64,000 bases of DNA, from contig JAKLMB010000005.1 in NCBI GenBank assembly GCA_022813625.1, forward strand, positions 1 to 64,000, read 5' to 3'. The DNA comes from Aaosphaeria pasadenensis. Taxonomy: Eukaryota > Ascomycota > Dothideomycetes > Pleosporales. Positions 34,900 through 46,724 of the stretch are shown here, piece after piece (the stretch's first letter is position 1; each line of letters opens with the position of its first letter). The notes below the pieces were generated by a model. It did no database searches and was not told the origin of the DNA. It worked only from the letters and a program-made list of their open reading frames with translations. The position numbers were made by a program, and so were the translations under genes.

Positions 34900-36748
34900 T
34901 TAGTCGTCTCCACCGCCAATGGGGCCCGAAGCCTGTTTGGCTGCCTTGGCTGCGACAATGTCGTCCACCCTTAGCAACAAGCATGCACTCTCAACCGCAG
35001 TCTTAATGCTCTGCTCTTTGACGGCGATTGGCTCCCAAACTCCAAACTGTCGCATGTCAACGACCTTGCCCAAATCGCCGTCGATGCCCCACGAACTACC
35101 ACTGTTCTCGCCACCTTCTGAGCCTTCCGCATGTTTTGCACGCAACTGGGTCAGAATCTTGATGGGGCTGTTACCCGAATTCTGAATGAGGGTACGAGGA
35201 ATGACCTCCATGGCTTCGGCGACCGCGCGGTATGGCCATTGTGCGACACCCTCGATGAGCTTTCCTCGTTGCTCCAGTCCCACAGCTACAGCCATCTCTG
35301 TTGCGCCACCTCCCGGGCAAAGCTTGGGGTTCCAGATTACATTCCTAGCAACACCCATCGCATCGTGCAAGTTTCGTTCAATCTCGTTGAGAATGTCCTT
35401 CGATGGGCCTCGCAATAGGATCGTGCAAGCCTTGGGATCTTTGCACTTGGTGAGGAACGTGAAATATTCGTCACCAATCTTGGAGATCTCGAAGAGGCCA
35501 CACTGCGTGCCAATGTCGGAAGCAGTGGCGGAGAATACGGAGTTGACGATAGTAGCACCTGTAGCGCGAGCAATACGGTTGTTGTCGGTCTTTCGAACAC
35601 GTCGAATCGCGGTGATGTTATGCTTCACGAGGAAGTGCTGGGCCAGATCTGTCGACATGATTAGTTTTCGCTTTGCACGGGGGCTATGTGTCTCCACTCA
35701 CCGCTAACACCCTTCTCCGTGATGACCAAATCTGGCTTGAATGCAATGATCGCATCGCACATGGCCTTGACCTGCTCCTCTTCGATCTGCAATACCCGGT
35801 TCCAGTCCTCTTCTTTACTGATCTCGATATTGGTTTGACTCTCGCCCTTCTTGTACTCCAGTGGGCAATCGAGAAGCATCACCCTCGGGTTCTCAATGTA
35901 CCTCCTCATCTTAGGATGTGTGATGTCCTTGTTCAGCATGACGCCATCTAGCACTTGGCTATCCTCGATTTCGCCGCCAGGGATCTTCTCAATACGTGCG
36001 TAGCGCTTGATGTCCACCTCCTTCTTCCCGCTACCAATGTCCAGCGAGACCGTCCGGACTGCCTTCAACGCAAGGTTGCACATCAACTCCGACCATCGCG
36101 ACACAAATTTAGTACCGATGGAGGCGTTGATCAACTGGTACATTGCCTGGTCGTCATTGATATCCACATCGACGGCGAGCTCATCGATGATCTCAAGTGC
36201 GTCTGCGAGGGCTCTCTTGAAGGCTTGGATGATTACGACGGGGTGGATGTTGCGCTCAAGCTGGGGAAGAGCTTGCGCAAGGATCTCACCAGCTATGATA
36301 GGTTGTTAGATACTAGTAACATGCGTGGGTGGCAGGAAAGACCAAAAGGGCATACCTAATATGATCACAGTTGTTGTGCCATCACCAACCTCCTCGTCCT
36401 GCGTCCGGCTCAGCTCGATCATGCTCTTTGCAGCAGGATGTGCGACTTCGATCTCTCGGAGAATGGCATGGCCGTCATTTGTGAGGACGATGCCGCCCAT
36501 GGGGTCGAGCAACATCTTCAACATGGCTTTGGGGCCCAGACATGACCTAATGATATCTGCGACTGTCTTTGCGGCGGTGATGTTCGAGATCTGTGCTTTG
36601 CGTCCGAATTGCCTTTCCCCTCCCGGGGTCTGGGTGTCTATTACGTTGGGGTCAGAATGTTCTGGATGCAAAGAAAAGGAGGGCGACGGAAGGGCCAGTA
36701 GCCACCGACGAGTGAGGACGTACTCATAACCACCACCGGCGCCTGCAT
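34900..36748 (-). CDS. cct3: Chaperonin TRiC/CCT subunit gamma (Cct3)
   Basis: Spliced complement(34900..35648, 35702..36292, 36356..36637, 36724..36748), 548 residues, introns of 53, 63 and 86 nt. CCT3 is one of eight paralogous subunits of the cytosolic ring chaperonin that folds actin and tubulin. The 25-nt first exon encodes MQAPVVVM, and splicing yields MQAPVVVMNTQTPGGERQFGRKAQ, the gamma-subunit start. ATPase motifs: CLGPKAMLKMLLD at 41-53, TNDGHAIL at 61-68, and GDGTTT at 93-98. The apical and intermediate parts have PLEYKKGESQTNIEI and LCPGGGATEMAVA, specific to gamma. The C-terminus ends in GGGDD. Length is the family norm. The gene is divergent from the unknown gene at 37982. Confidence 0.96.
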
Positions 36749-37981
36749 CTTGAGATGATATGCTGAACAAAGTTTGGTGTGAGAGTTGTAAGGTAGGTGG
36801 GGGATGGGCGGGGAGTTAGGTTACAGGTAGAGGTAGAGTGGGAAAGAGATTAGAGACAAAAGAGAGAGAGGAAGAGGAAGGAGCTTGGATAAGTGGATTT
36901 GAGAACAGATGCCTAGCTTCTCTCTGTGCTCTACACAGTGCGTACGGCTCGCTATGCTACTCGTACAAAGTATACTCTATAGTAGTAGTATTGCCTCCAC
37001 GGACTGGGGCACGCCCAAAATTCTAAACGCGTTATTTGCAAGGGTCGCCGGTGGATGTGTTTCTCCGGGTCCGAGAGAAGAGAGAGAAAGAGAATGAGAA
37101 AGATTAGACTAACCGAATCTGGGGGGATAGAGAAGGAGGAATGGATGGATCTCGTGACCTTGTCTGAGTAATGAGCAATGATGCAAACAGTGCAAACATG
37201 CCGCGCCAAACCTAGTGCTGAGTCAGCCCATAATGGCTCACCGGAAAAATGACGGGCAGATCACGTGATTAGCTCCTCTCGCTCAGCTCAGTCTGTTCTG
37301 ATACGGAAAACTGGAGTGGCTGGCCGACTGGGATGATAGGTTAAGATGGGATCTATTGCATCTGCACTAGACCGATCTGAGGCTAGACCTCCAGATTCTC
37401 GCTTCGCCGGAGCCCGGACTTGGCAACCTAAACCCAAACCGGACGGATTGTCGTCCAACCAACAATCGTTCCTTCTCTTACTCTACCGGTACGTACCTAC
37501 TCGTAGTCTCTCGTACTACGCCTCCTCCCTCTCACGGGGTCCTCCCATTTGCCGTACTTACAAGACCTCGCGCCCTGCCCTCTCTCGTCCATCTCTCCTT
37601 CACTTCACTTCACTCACATTCCCACCTCACCTACTCCGTACCTCCAACAAATCTACCAGACTCTTCCAAAACCATTACCACACACTCCTCCTATCCACCT
37701 CCCATTCATCATCATCATCATCATCATCACCTCCCTCCACTCTTATCATTCCGTTTCCATACTTCATCTTCTTACTACTACTTTCTAACCTCCACCTCTC
37801 CATCTCTTTATACTTCACCTGTCATCTCCCTCCTCCACCTATACTTTGCCGTCGCCCACCCCTGGTGAACGTGACCTTCATTAAGCTGCAAGCTCAGTCT
37901 GCCATTTGTGTATCATACAGAGCAGACTCTTGTATCAATTGATCCCCTTCCCCTCATTGAATAACTAAACATACAGTTACC
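36749..37981. promoter_or_regulatory. Divergent promoter region of CCT3 and the 37982 gene
   Basis: 1.23 kb. A TGAGTCA heptamer (Gcn4/CpcA-type) at 37219-37225 and the palindrome TCACGTGA at 37261-37268 lie 36 bases apart, about 500 bases from the CCT3 start. From about 37440 to 37880 the plus strand is almost all C and T, probably the leader of the 37982 gene. It includes an ATC microsatellite at 37706-37729 and a TACTCCGTA at 37632-37640. Confidence 0.5.
37706..37729. repeat. (TCA)n trinucleotide microsatellite
   Basis: About eight uninterrupted TCA units inside the pyrimidine-rich leader. Confidence 0.85.
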
Positions 37982-38911
37982 ATGGGTTTGAACTACTACG
38001 CCTCGTCGCCAACCGTCGTGCTCCCACCTCAGCAGCCGCACGCATACTACTCGCCTCACCAGCGTGCCCATTCTCCATCATCCATGGGTAATTTCCGCCC
38101 AAAATATCCCACTCCTCCGTCACTCAATTACCTTGCTGCAGTGTCTAATGCTACGGCTGGGCGAAAACGATCCATCACCGACGTCGACGACCCTGAAGAG
38201 AATGCCCCAATGGGAACAGCCGTCTCCCAATTACCCGTCAAGCCGACCTCACAGCCCATCTACGGCCCGGGTATGACCCTTATCTACCCCGACGAGCCTG
38301 GCTTCAACATCGCTGCCGACTCACAGACCGGAACCTGGCGCGAAGAGAAGCAAGAGAGAGAGGAATCTGCTGCACCCGTCCGACCCATCGCCACTTCGCG
38401 CAAATCACAGCGCATGCATGCGGCTGGTGATGCCACCATCTCTTCGCTAAACGACATGGCCGTCAAGTCTCCGGCCGGCATCATTGACGAGCACGGCAAC
38501 ACCATCGACACACTAATTACCTCGCTCGGCGTTGGCTGGAAGAACATCATGACCAATCCTGTCTTTCGCGATGCCTCGCGCGCCTACTCTCGCGTCATTG
38601 AGAACCACTTTGACCTTACCGACGCAGTAGTCATGTTGGAGAAGGAATCACTGTCTGCATATCTCGTCCGCGCAAAGCAACATGGTGTCCAGGGATATTG
38701 GCTCTTCTCCGACAGCCTTCAGTGGTGTCAACCTGTCGGCTGGTCGCTTCAACGAACCGTGTCAAATCTCTCTTCTGGCCCAATCCCTCAAGTTGAAGGC
38801 GAACGAATCAACGCTCGCGAGCGAACACCATCATCCGAGCCCATTACGCCTCCATCACAAGACATGGACGTGGCCGTTGCCGTGGTCGACGACGATGCGA
38901 TGCAGATGTGA
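37982..38911 (+). CDS. Conserved-looking fungal protein of unknown function
   Basis: Intronless, 309 residues. I do not recognise a named domain. The first 60 residues are Pro/Tyr/Ser-rich, followed by the basic patch GRKRSITD at 60-67, which could be a nuclear signal or a basophilic kinase site. Residues 90-120 include QPIYGPGMTLIYPDEPGF, and 130-145 a second basic stretch (TSRKSQR). The most protein-like part is 155-230: AGIIDEHGNTIDTLITSLGV, an Arg/Tyr helix around FRDASRAYSRV, then EKESLSAYLVRAKQHG. The tail is Ser/Thr/Pro-rich and ends acidic. No signal peptide or membrane segment is seen, so a soluble, possibly nuclear regulator is a guess only. Start ATG follows a long C/T-rich leader and has a good context (TTACCATGG). 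Confidence 0.8.
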   Translation: MGLNYYASSPTVVLPPQQPHAYYSPHQRAHSPSSMGNFRPKYPTPPSLNYLAAVSNATAGRKRSITDVDDPEENAPMGTAVSQLPVKPTSQPIYGPGMTLIYPDEPGFNIAADSQTGTWREEKQEREESAAPVRPIATSRKSQRMHAAGDATISSLNDMAVKSPAGIIDEHGNTIDTLITSLGVGWKNIMTNPVFRDASRAYSRVIENHFDLTDAVVMLEKESLSAYLVRAKQHGVQGYWLFSDSLQWCQPVGWSLQRTVSNLSSGPIPQVEGERINARERTPSSEPITPPSQDMDVAVAVVDDDAMQM

Positions 38912-41036
38912 GCACCCGCAGACCGCTTCGCGCAAGCTTGCTTCAACACCCATTACTGCCCGCGTTACAAGATCCGAAAAGTCTCATGTTTTGCTCTCGC
39001 AGGATAGACTGCTCACCTCTTGCTTTCCTCTTCGCATTCCTTCCTTACCACTATCTTGTCCTTCCGCATCCTTATCTCGCTATTATCAACATTTCTTATG
39101 GCGCCCATCAGGGGGGTTTTCTCTGGATTCCTATTGACTTTCCTTCTCCGGTGCTTCCATCCGGAGCATTCTCGGGAACTCGGCGTTCTGGTGATGGATT
39201 CGGCTTCTTCCTAGCCGACGGCGGATCTCTATTGACCATGTATCCTAGCTATCTTATCGTGACTGCTTGATCGCCCGTTTCGATCGCAGCACTCGTTCAC
39301 GCCACATTCAAAATCTGAATAACTACATTAACAATGAAAGAAGAATATTTATTATCTATGGTTATTGAACTATGTAATTTCTTGTGATTCTGATCCATAA
39401 ATATCTCGTCAAATGAACGCAAGGTGCCTCTTTCATCTATCGAGAGCTACCAGTCTTTACGGACTGATGACAAAAACTATCGTCAACGTTTGACTGAGAT
39501 TCACTTCGTCAAGTTTAGGATTTTCCTTTCAAGGAATCGTTGCTGCACTTAAGATGATAACCATGCTCCTCATTGCGCTTTGCTGGATACCTTCGAATGG
39601 CTCGCCAGTTTCGTCAGCATCACCACTTTCTACCCATCTTCGATTAGGTCTTCCGAACGCTTCTCTATTTACACGAAAGCGGTCTTCCTCCCCTCATCTT
39701 CGCCCGTGAAAGGCCAGCTTTGCTGTGCTGCTCGTTGTCGCGTCTCAAGTTTATCGTACCGAGGACAAAGAACCACAACGAGAACCACGAGGGGCTTCGC
39801 TCAACGCGTTTCATCGGATGGATTCGCTAACGGCGTACGGATGAGGCCGATAAGTTTAGTTAGATAGCATCAAAGTAATTTTGCCAGATATTAGAGTAAG
39901 AGAGATTACTATGAGGAGTCCAAAGCGTGTGATGATTATGTTGGAGGCTCGAGATGGTAATTGTTCTGATTAATCCTGTTATAAATCCTGTACAACCCAT
40001 GCGAAAACTGCGGTTTTTTGTATCATTTCGACGACCCGATGCTTTCACAGACGTTATCCATCATAATTGAAGATTTATTAATCGTTGTTCTAAGATTTTT
40101 CCATAGTGGCGCTACAAAGGTTAGGCTGAGGTTTACCGTGCCTCAACCTTCTTACTTTTTTATTTACATCTTTCTACATTTCAATTGTGTAAGAGCCAGT
40201 CCTTCCATCTAGACCTTTTTTTTTAACAAACGCATAAACATACATGATTTATTATACACCGGAAAATCTAATCATAAGGAGAGTGGTTTCAAATATCCAA
40301 TACACTTTAGACTTTAGCATATCCTACTGTTGCATCTTTCTTTTCTTATGCTCGCGGCAGTGATTTTTAAACGAGTCCACCATCAGAATGTGTAAGTCAC
40401 TGTTCACTCAGCTCTTGACAAGTCTGCCCGGGCTTAGAATATAGATGAAAACGGGGAACGATGGATAGGTATGTGAGTATAGAGGGCGATAGAAGAGATA
40501 CATTTCAACTGGTATTTTAGTCATTACATCTGCATTTCTATTAAGAGGGCCTCCGTTACTCTTGAATCTCGAATGGATGCATCAAAACCTTAGGGGACCA
40601 GAGCGATTGGCAATCGTTCATGTCAAAGCGTCTACAGTACAATACAAGTGAATATTTTCCTCTTCACTTTTCCAAAGCTGCGTGTGATGTAAACTTCGCC
40701 CAGACTTAGAAGTGTTCACTTCAGGCAGCATAGAAATAAACAAAAGCTATTCGACAACCAAGTGGTCAGTGCCCGAAGTGAAGGTGCAAAGGGAGCGTTT
40801 GAAGGTAAGGTAGTGAAGTCGTCCACACAAACCAGGTGAAGTTGCACAACAACATACAAACATACCCTCACAGAATCCCCACTCACACAACCTCTACCCG
40901 ATCATCACCCATCAAAGAAATATTGATTTCGAAATCTGCAACATCACTCTATTCGCAACATCTTCCCTTGTGGACTAAAGTTTTTCAAGGGATCAGTCCT
41001 CGTCGATATTGCAAACAAGAGTGTTGTCTCGTCGAT
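38912..41036. other. Gene-free interval
   Basis: 2.1 kb with no supportable gene; AT-leaning from about 39300. It holds the 3' end of the 37982 gene and the promoter of the 41037 gene. Confidence 0.5.
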
Positions 41037-42152
41037 ATGAGTATGGATAACCTTACAAATCTACTCATGTCTGGGATGGGGCTGGACGACGAAGAAGAGA
41101 TGTGTGATGAGGACGTGCTCGCGAATCATCGATTGGCGAAGAAAAATCTAAAGTTTGTAATGGCCAAGATTCCCGCGAAGGCATTCAAACAAGGCCGGAA
41201 GCCATCGATCTGGGACATATACACGAGTTCTCCAAGGGTAAGCACGCACGTAGCTGTGTGGTTGGGGCGGCGCCGGCAATGGTCACAACCTTCAGGAAAG
41301 CCTACACAGTAAAAGGCTGGTATTGATTATATTTGTCTATAGGTTATCGCTTACTGCTGCCCAACAAGGCTCGACTTGCGTTTCGTCTTCTCGTGCTACG
41401 ACCAACTCTCCGACTTATGGTTCATCGCCAAACCAGGGCAGGATGTCGACGTCAACCGTGCCATATGGTATTGGGGCATGGACAAGTCCCACTCGTTCCT
41501 GGCGGAGAACCGAGGCATCTACTACAACCTCCTGATGATGGTGTTTACCATTGCACACTCACGCGCCGGATATCCCACGCCGTGGATCGCGCCGGGAACC
41601 GAACCTTTTGTCAACCAATTCGTCGGAGCCTGGATGGCGTACGTGATTCCAGGAGAGAACTTCAGCAAGCCAGAGGAATTCCTGGCAACGTGGACGGAAG
41701 GCAAGACAGACTTGATGGTTTTCACAGAAGGGCAACTGGATGCCATGAAATTTTGGCCTAAAGGGATGAAGAAGAAGAAAGCACCAAACGACTTGTTGTG
41801 GAATTCGATGGATTTCCTCGTCCACGGTCCCGGTCTCCTGACGCAGAGGCAGATGGACGAGTATGGAATGTTGCTCGCCTATGAATTCGTGAATAAGGTA
41901 CTGTGCGTGGGAAAGAAGGCACAAGATAGATCGCCCGGTGGGAGGATCGCGGATCCTGTGGGTGAACACTTCCCCCGCATTCAAGACATTAATTGGAAGG
42001 CGCCGCTCGTGCGTGCGCTCGTGGAGGACAATGACGACATGGATTTGGAGAATCATATAACCGGGCAGAGACAGCGGGCGGAAGCATGGATGGATTCGAC
42101 TCAAGCTATTGCAATGTTGCAACAACAATTGGGTGATCGGGGTCAGGAATAG
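41037..42152 (+). CDS. Unrecognised protein, two exons
   Basis: Spliced join(41037..41237, 41343..42152), 336 residues; the 105-nt intron has a GTAAGC donor and a CTATAG acceptor, and joining gives SSPRVIAYCCPTRLDLRF. I recognise no domain. The N-terminus is acidic (GMGLDDEEEMCDED) and then basic. The middle, about residues 100-170, is rich in aromatic residues: WYWGMDKSHSF, GIYYNLLMMVFTIAHSRAGY and APGTEPFVNQFVGAWMAYV. A Lys cluster (GMKKKKAPND) follows, and the C-terminal third is mixed charge with a Gln-rich end. There is no signal peptide; the hydrophobic stretches are too short and broken for clear membrane helices. A second in-frame Met two codons later (MDNL) could be the start. Codon use and clean splicing argue that it is real. 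Confidence 0.72.
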
Positions 42153-43136
42153 GATCGGCGTAGGGGGACTGGTACGTGAGGTTATCGCCAGTCAACCTGG
42201 TGTGCTGGCCCAAGGAGCTGAGAGTCTTCGCTACGTTCCTTCACGATGGCCCTGCACTTGAGAGGATTTATTTTGCGATAACCAAATAGGGCAAGATGGC
42301 TGATCAAAATGGTGTACTGGCCGAAACGGTTGGCAGGTCGATGCACATCTTGATGATTAGTTTGGCTGGTCATCTCACCAACGGATGGAAAGGAGTTCTC
42401 ATAGGTGAGGTTGTACTCTGATCGTCAGAGAAATAGCCCAGCATTGGGATGTCCGTCAGCACGAATGAACGATTTCGAACCGGCATATGATAATGAAGTA
42501 GACTCATTATAGCACTTTGAAATGGTTGTATCGTGCGACCATAAATTTGAGAAGAGAACGATATGGTAATAGCCAGACGGGAGAAGAGTTGAGTGACTCG
42601 CTTGCTTGAGTGGAGAAGTGATGCGTATCTGCTGCTACGAGAAGGTACAGCCATTGCGCAACGATCGATAGAATAAGCAAATCTCCGTGACACCTTGACG
42701 GTAACTACCATTAACGGTGCATAGTAGAGTACCTTCCGCGCCACGAGCATATAGGCACAGAACATCCGTTATCATGCTTTCCCTAGGTACGCATAAGTGA
42801 ACGCGTTTGTTTTGCACGCGTTGTCCGATTCCGATGCATCTCTGTAAGCAATTACCCAGTACGGAGTACTTGTACCTACTGTGTGATAAACGAAGAGGGA
42901 TCATCTTCAAAGTGCGGGACACGCACATAGTCACTTAGTATCTCCGTACTAGGTATGTACTAGTTGTAATGGAGAGGGAGAGACTTGGGGAGAAAGAAGC
43001 TGACGCGTCGCAAGGCATACTTTTGAAGGTGAAGAATGATGTTCAGATTGGCGCCGCGAAGGACGCAGATGAAGATATTCAGGGACCAAGAGGAACCGTC
43101 AACTCTTTTTGGTGGAAGGATTGGTGGAACCGATGT

Positions 43137-43170
43137 CCACGCCAACGCCAACGCCGACGCCGACGCCAAC
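43137..43170. repeat. GCCAAC/GCCGAC hexamer minisatellite
   Basis: About five and a half units of a 6-bp word with A/G alternation, CGCCAACGCCAACGCCGACG onward. Confidence 0.7.
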
Positions 43171-46100
43171 TGGAGGCTCGGAGTCGTGTAAATGAAAACT
43201 GGAGTTCAGTCGAGGCGCAGCAGGACGTACACCTAACCAATCCAGCTCACAATGTTCATTCCTACAAGTGACCACTCCGTACCAGTGATTACTTGTACTT
43301 GTACGCAAGTCTGGGTGTAATCGTGTAAGCGACAGTGGGTGCAGAGCTCAGGAGTGGGTAATGGGCGTTACATGTTGAACTTGAAGTGCAGATTAATGCC
43401 TGTGCGAATCGTCAGCGATGGAAATGTGGATGATGATCGATATTGATTGCGCTTGGTGGGTAATGCTTATACAGAGTACCTCGTAGGCTCGTACTGTAAG
43501 TACATACATACATATCTACAGAGTACCTACGTGTGTACCTACGCTACGCACAGCTGAGTGGTATCTTGTATGTGTATGGAGTTTTCGTACTGTGTGTAAG
43601 ATAGAGTTACCTAGGCAGTACACTTCGTGACTTCATACTGGTGGATACACAGTAGTTTTACAGTAGATGTTGTGTACCTGAAAAGGAGAACAACAATGAT
43701 GTTGAATGATTGGCCAGAATGGGGGGTTACGGTGAGGTGGATTACGGACGGTGTTTGAGGAATGTCCCTGTCTCAGCTTAACGGTCCAACCCAGCTCAAC
43801 CCAGCTCAGCGCGCGTAATTCGACTCAACTAGTAATAATGCACCCACAGTCCAGTTGTTTAATTGAGCTTCTTGTCATGTCCTGCCTGCCCTGCCAATGA
43901 TGAGACAAGACAACCCCGAAAGATGTTGGTTTTGACACCCTATCGATACGGTCCCCTCCCTTGCGTGCTCAGTCCCAGCTGCACGCATGCCATTCCCGAC
44001 AGCACCAGGCACCTGAAGCATGTGGCCCCAACTGGAAACCTGACGTGCCTCGTGCTGCCGTCTCGTGCGACTTGCCATCACACGGCGTGCGGTGCGATGC
44101 CGTTGGGTGGACCTACAGCAGTACCAGCTTTGAACAATGTATTTGCCTGTAGCTAGCATTGCGGTCAACTATCTATCACATACTATGCATATACTAGGCT
44201 GGTTAATCGATGGCAACTGGCGATCTGATATGTGCGATGATGTATGGGGCAACTACCTAAGTACCTGGACCTGGACAAGATTTAACTATTAATGAGATCG
44301 ATGATACGTTCATGTTGACAGCCAAGGCTGGGGCGAACAGACGGGATTCGGATGGGGACTGACATCGACATCGGCACCGATAACAAACGGCAAGCGATAA
44401 CAGATGGCAAGGTGCATGTATGTAGATAATTAATCTAGAATACCTTAGTTTAGGTCACTACCGAAGAGGCGAAGCTGGTGAATTGAGTGCACGGTTGGGG
44501 TGGGCGTGCGTGCATACGCAATTCAGGTCTAGTAGTTACTATGACAAGGCAAGCGTAGGTCCTGTTGTTTTCTTAACTTACTAGGTATCCCTCTGTGCCT
44601 CTACGATACTAGGCCAGGTAGGTAAGTAAGTAAGTAAGGGGTTCCGGTAAGCAAAACTTACGGAGCCGCAGGTTTCCCACAGTCGGGGATTCGGGGAGAT
44701 TGAAGGCAGGTACATGACGTTGCAAACAAGCAAGTTATGTCCACGATGAGTTTTACATGGCCAGAGAGAAGCAACAATGTCAGGGAAATGGTGCGAGTAG
44801 ACAGGGTCACAGGTTGTGAAGAGCGCGTTGATGAATACACAGCGGTTGAGAGCGGGCATTGACTCCCGGGTGCTATTTGTGGGAGCAGATGGTATGTTGT
44901 ATCTATGTATACAGTAACTATGCGGTAAGGTATAGTGTATCTCATGGATTTCTAAGGAAGAAATCGCTTCATACTGACTGCTCGCGGTCAATCTGCCGTG
45001 TTGCTCTGCAACCACTGTGTAGTGTGTATAAGCCGCAGGAGAAGCGAGCATTTGATGATGGATATGTATCAACATTGAAATAATTACTTCGGTATCATAT
45101 AATCATGGACGAATTAGTTAATTAGTTACTCTTTTGGATGCTCAGTCACCATTTCCCATCAGTGGCCAATTGTTATTGTTTGTAAGCGTTTGGTCCGTAC
45201 GAGGTGGTGCTATCCGTACCTTGTACGGGTAGTATCTAGACTCCTGGGAGCTATTGGCTGGGCGCGGTCAAGGCTTCTCGAGAAGATGAGGGCTGATGCT
45301 ATTTACAGTACAGTATTTGCCATTGCACTGTGCATGGTTGAGGGGCTAGCCCGCGTATTCTCTTTCCTTTGGTAGCAGACACTGAATGACGGACGTAACG
45401 ACGTAACGCTTGGACGGAGTAAACCGGTTCTTGTAGAGAGAGAATTGCTCAGGCGAAGAGAATTGATGGTACCCTCCGTAAATGAACAAGAAATGAATCA
45501 ATAAAGGGCAATGGACGGATGTGGGTAGAGCATGACACCGAGTTCACTATAGATTGTGGCGGAGCAAGTGAAATCAGTCAAGCCAGCACACTTGGGAGTC
45601 TTGGATACGACGGTCGCGTGCGTATTTGGTGATTCGGCACGCCCAATCCCGTGGCTCGTATGCTACAGTAATAGTAGCAATACTAATAACAATACTGCAT
45701 CCGCAGAGCATATCGTTAATTATTGTACAACTGGATGCAGTGTTTATTCGGTAGGAATTTGTTGTCAGCCCCTCTCTCTCCGGATGCAGCAAAACAAACA
45801 ACCTGATATGAAGTAGGACGTAGGAAGCAATTTTTCTATCTTTGCTGCGTAGAATAGTTTCTACTGCACGCAGCACCTTTGGTCAATAATTCATGTATGT
45901 TTGACAATCCCGTTTATCATCTTTGATGGAAGAGATAGGTAAGAATGGAATGGGAATAATAATAATTAATTATAGACGGAACAGTAGGTGGAATCTCGAC
46001 TACACGGTAATATAGAATTCCAAAACCATCCGTGTCCATCTTTTCCTTTCTAAGGTCTTTTCCCAAACGCAGACGGTAACTTGATCGCAACTACTGGACG

Positions 46101-46713
46101 ATACCTCCGCTCTTCTCCCAAGGAGACCCGGAGAGAGATGGACGGAGCAGTTAATTCGAGACAGAGGGAAGTAAAAGAGGGCTGTGGTTCCATGCACTGT
46201 ACTCCCGAGTCGTGCCTGTGCCGTGCCTATGCTGCCGTGCTTGCGCCGTGCCTACACAGTACGTCGTGGCCGTTGGCATTCTGGCGGCCCAGCGTTTGGC
46301 AGTCTTGTCGATAATACAAGAGAGGCAATTGTATGGACATTTGTTACTTGTCGGTATCTAGGTAATTACCTAGAGGCTACGAGTGCCCAGTAGTTTACCA
46401 TGGCAGAAGAGAAGAGAGAGTTCACCTACAAGGCGCGACGCGCTCGGCGGCTGAGGAGGAAGCCGCGTGTACTGCTTTTAGTTAAGCGGATCTTAGCCGG
46501 ATGTGGTAGGGACTAGACTGTTTTCGAGACGTGAGGATTGGATTGGCAGTTGAACACTATGCGAGCATACTACGTTGCTGAATACACAGAATGGTTATTG
46601 TACTGAGGGATTACTGTAGAAGCCTGTAGGTAGTAGGTAACAGCATCGAAATCTAGTTATTGTTTCTAATTCCTGTCTTGTTCTTGATGTTCTTTTTGTC
46701 ATTGTTCTTGTCC

Positions 46714-46724
46714 GGGGGGGGGGG
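46714..46724. repeat. Homopolymeric G run
   Basis: Eleven consecutive G on the plus strand. Length may vary between isolates or be a sequencing-sensitive site. Confidence 0.8.

Noticed and set aside
37346..37942. 198-codon open frame upstream of the 37982 gene
   Set aside because: It is the translation of a C/T-rich leader (Ser/Pro/Leu runs) with no protein-like pattern.
43099..43308. Minus-strand frame with a Gly-Val repeat
   Set aside because: The repeat is just the hexamer minisatellite at 43137-43170; no gene context.
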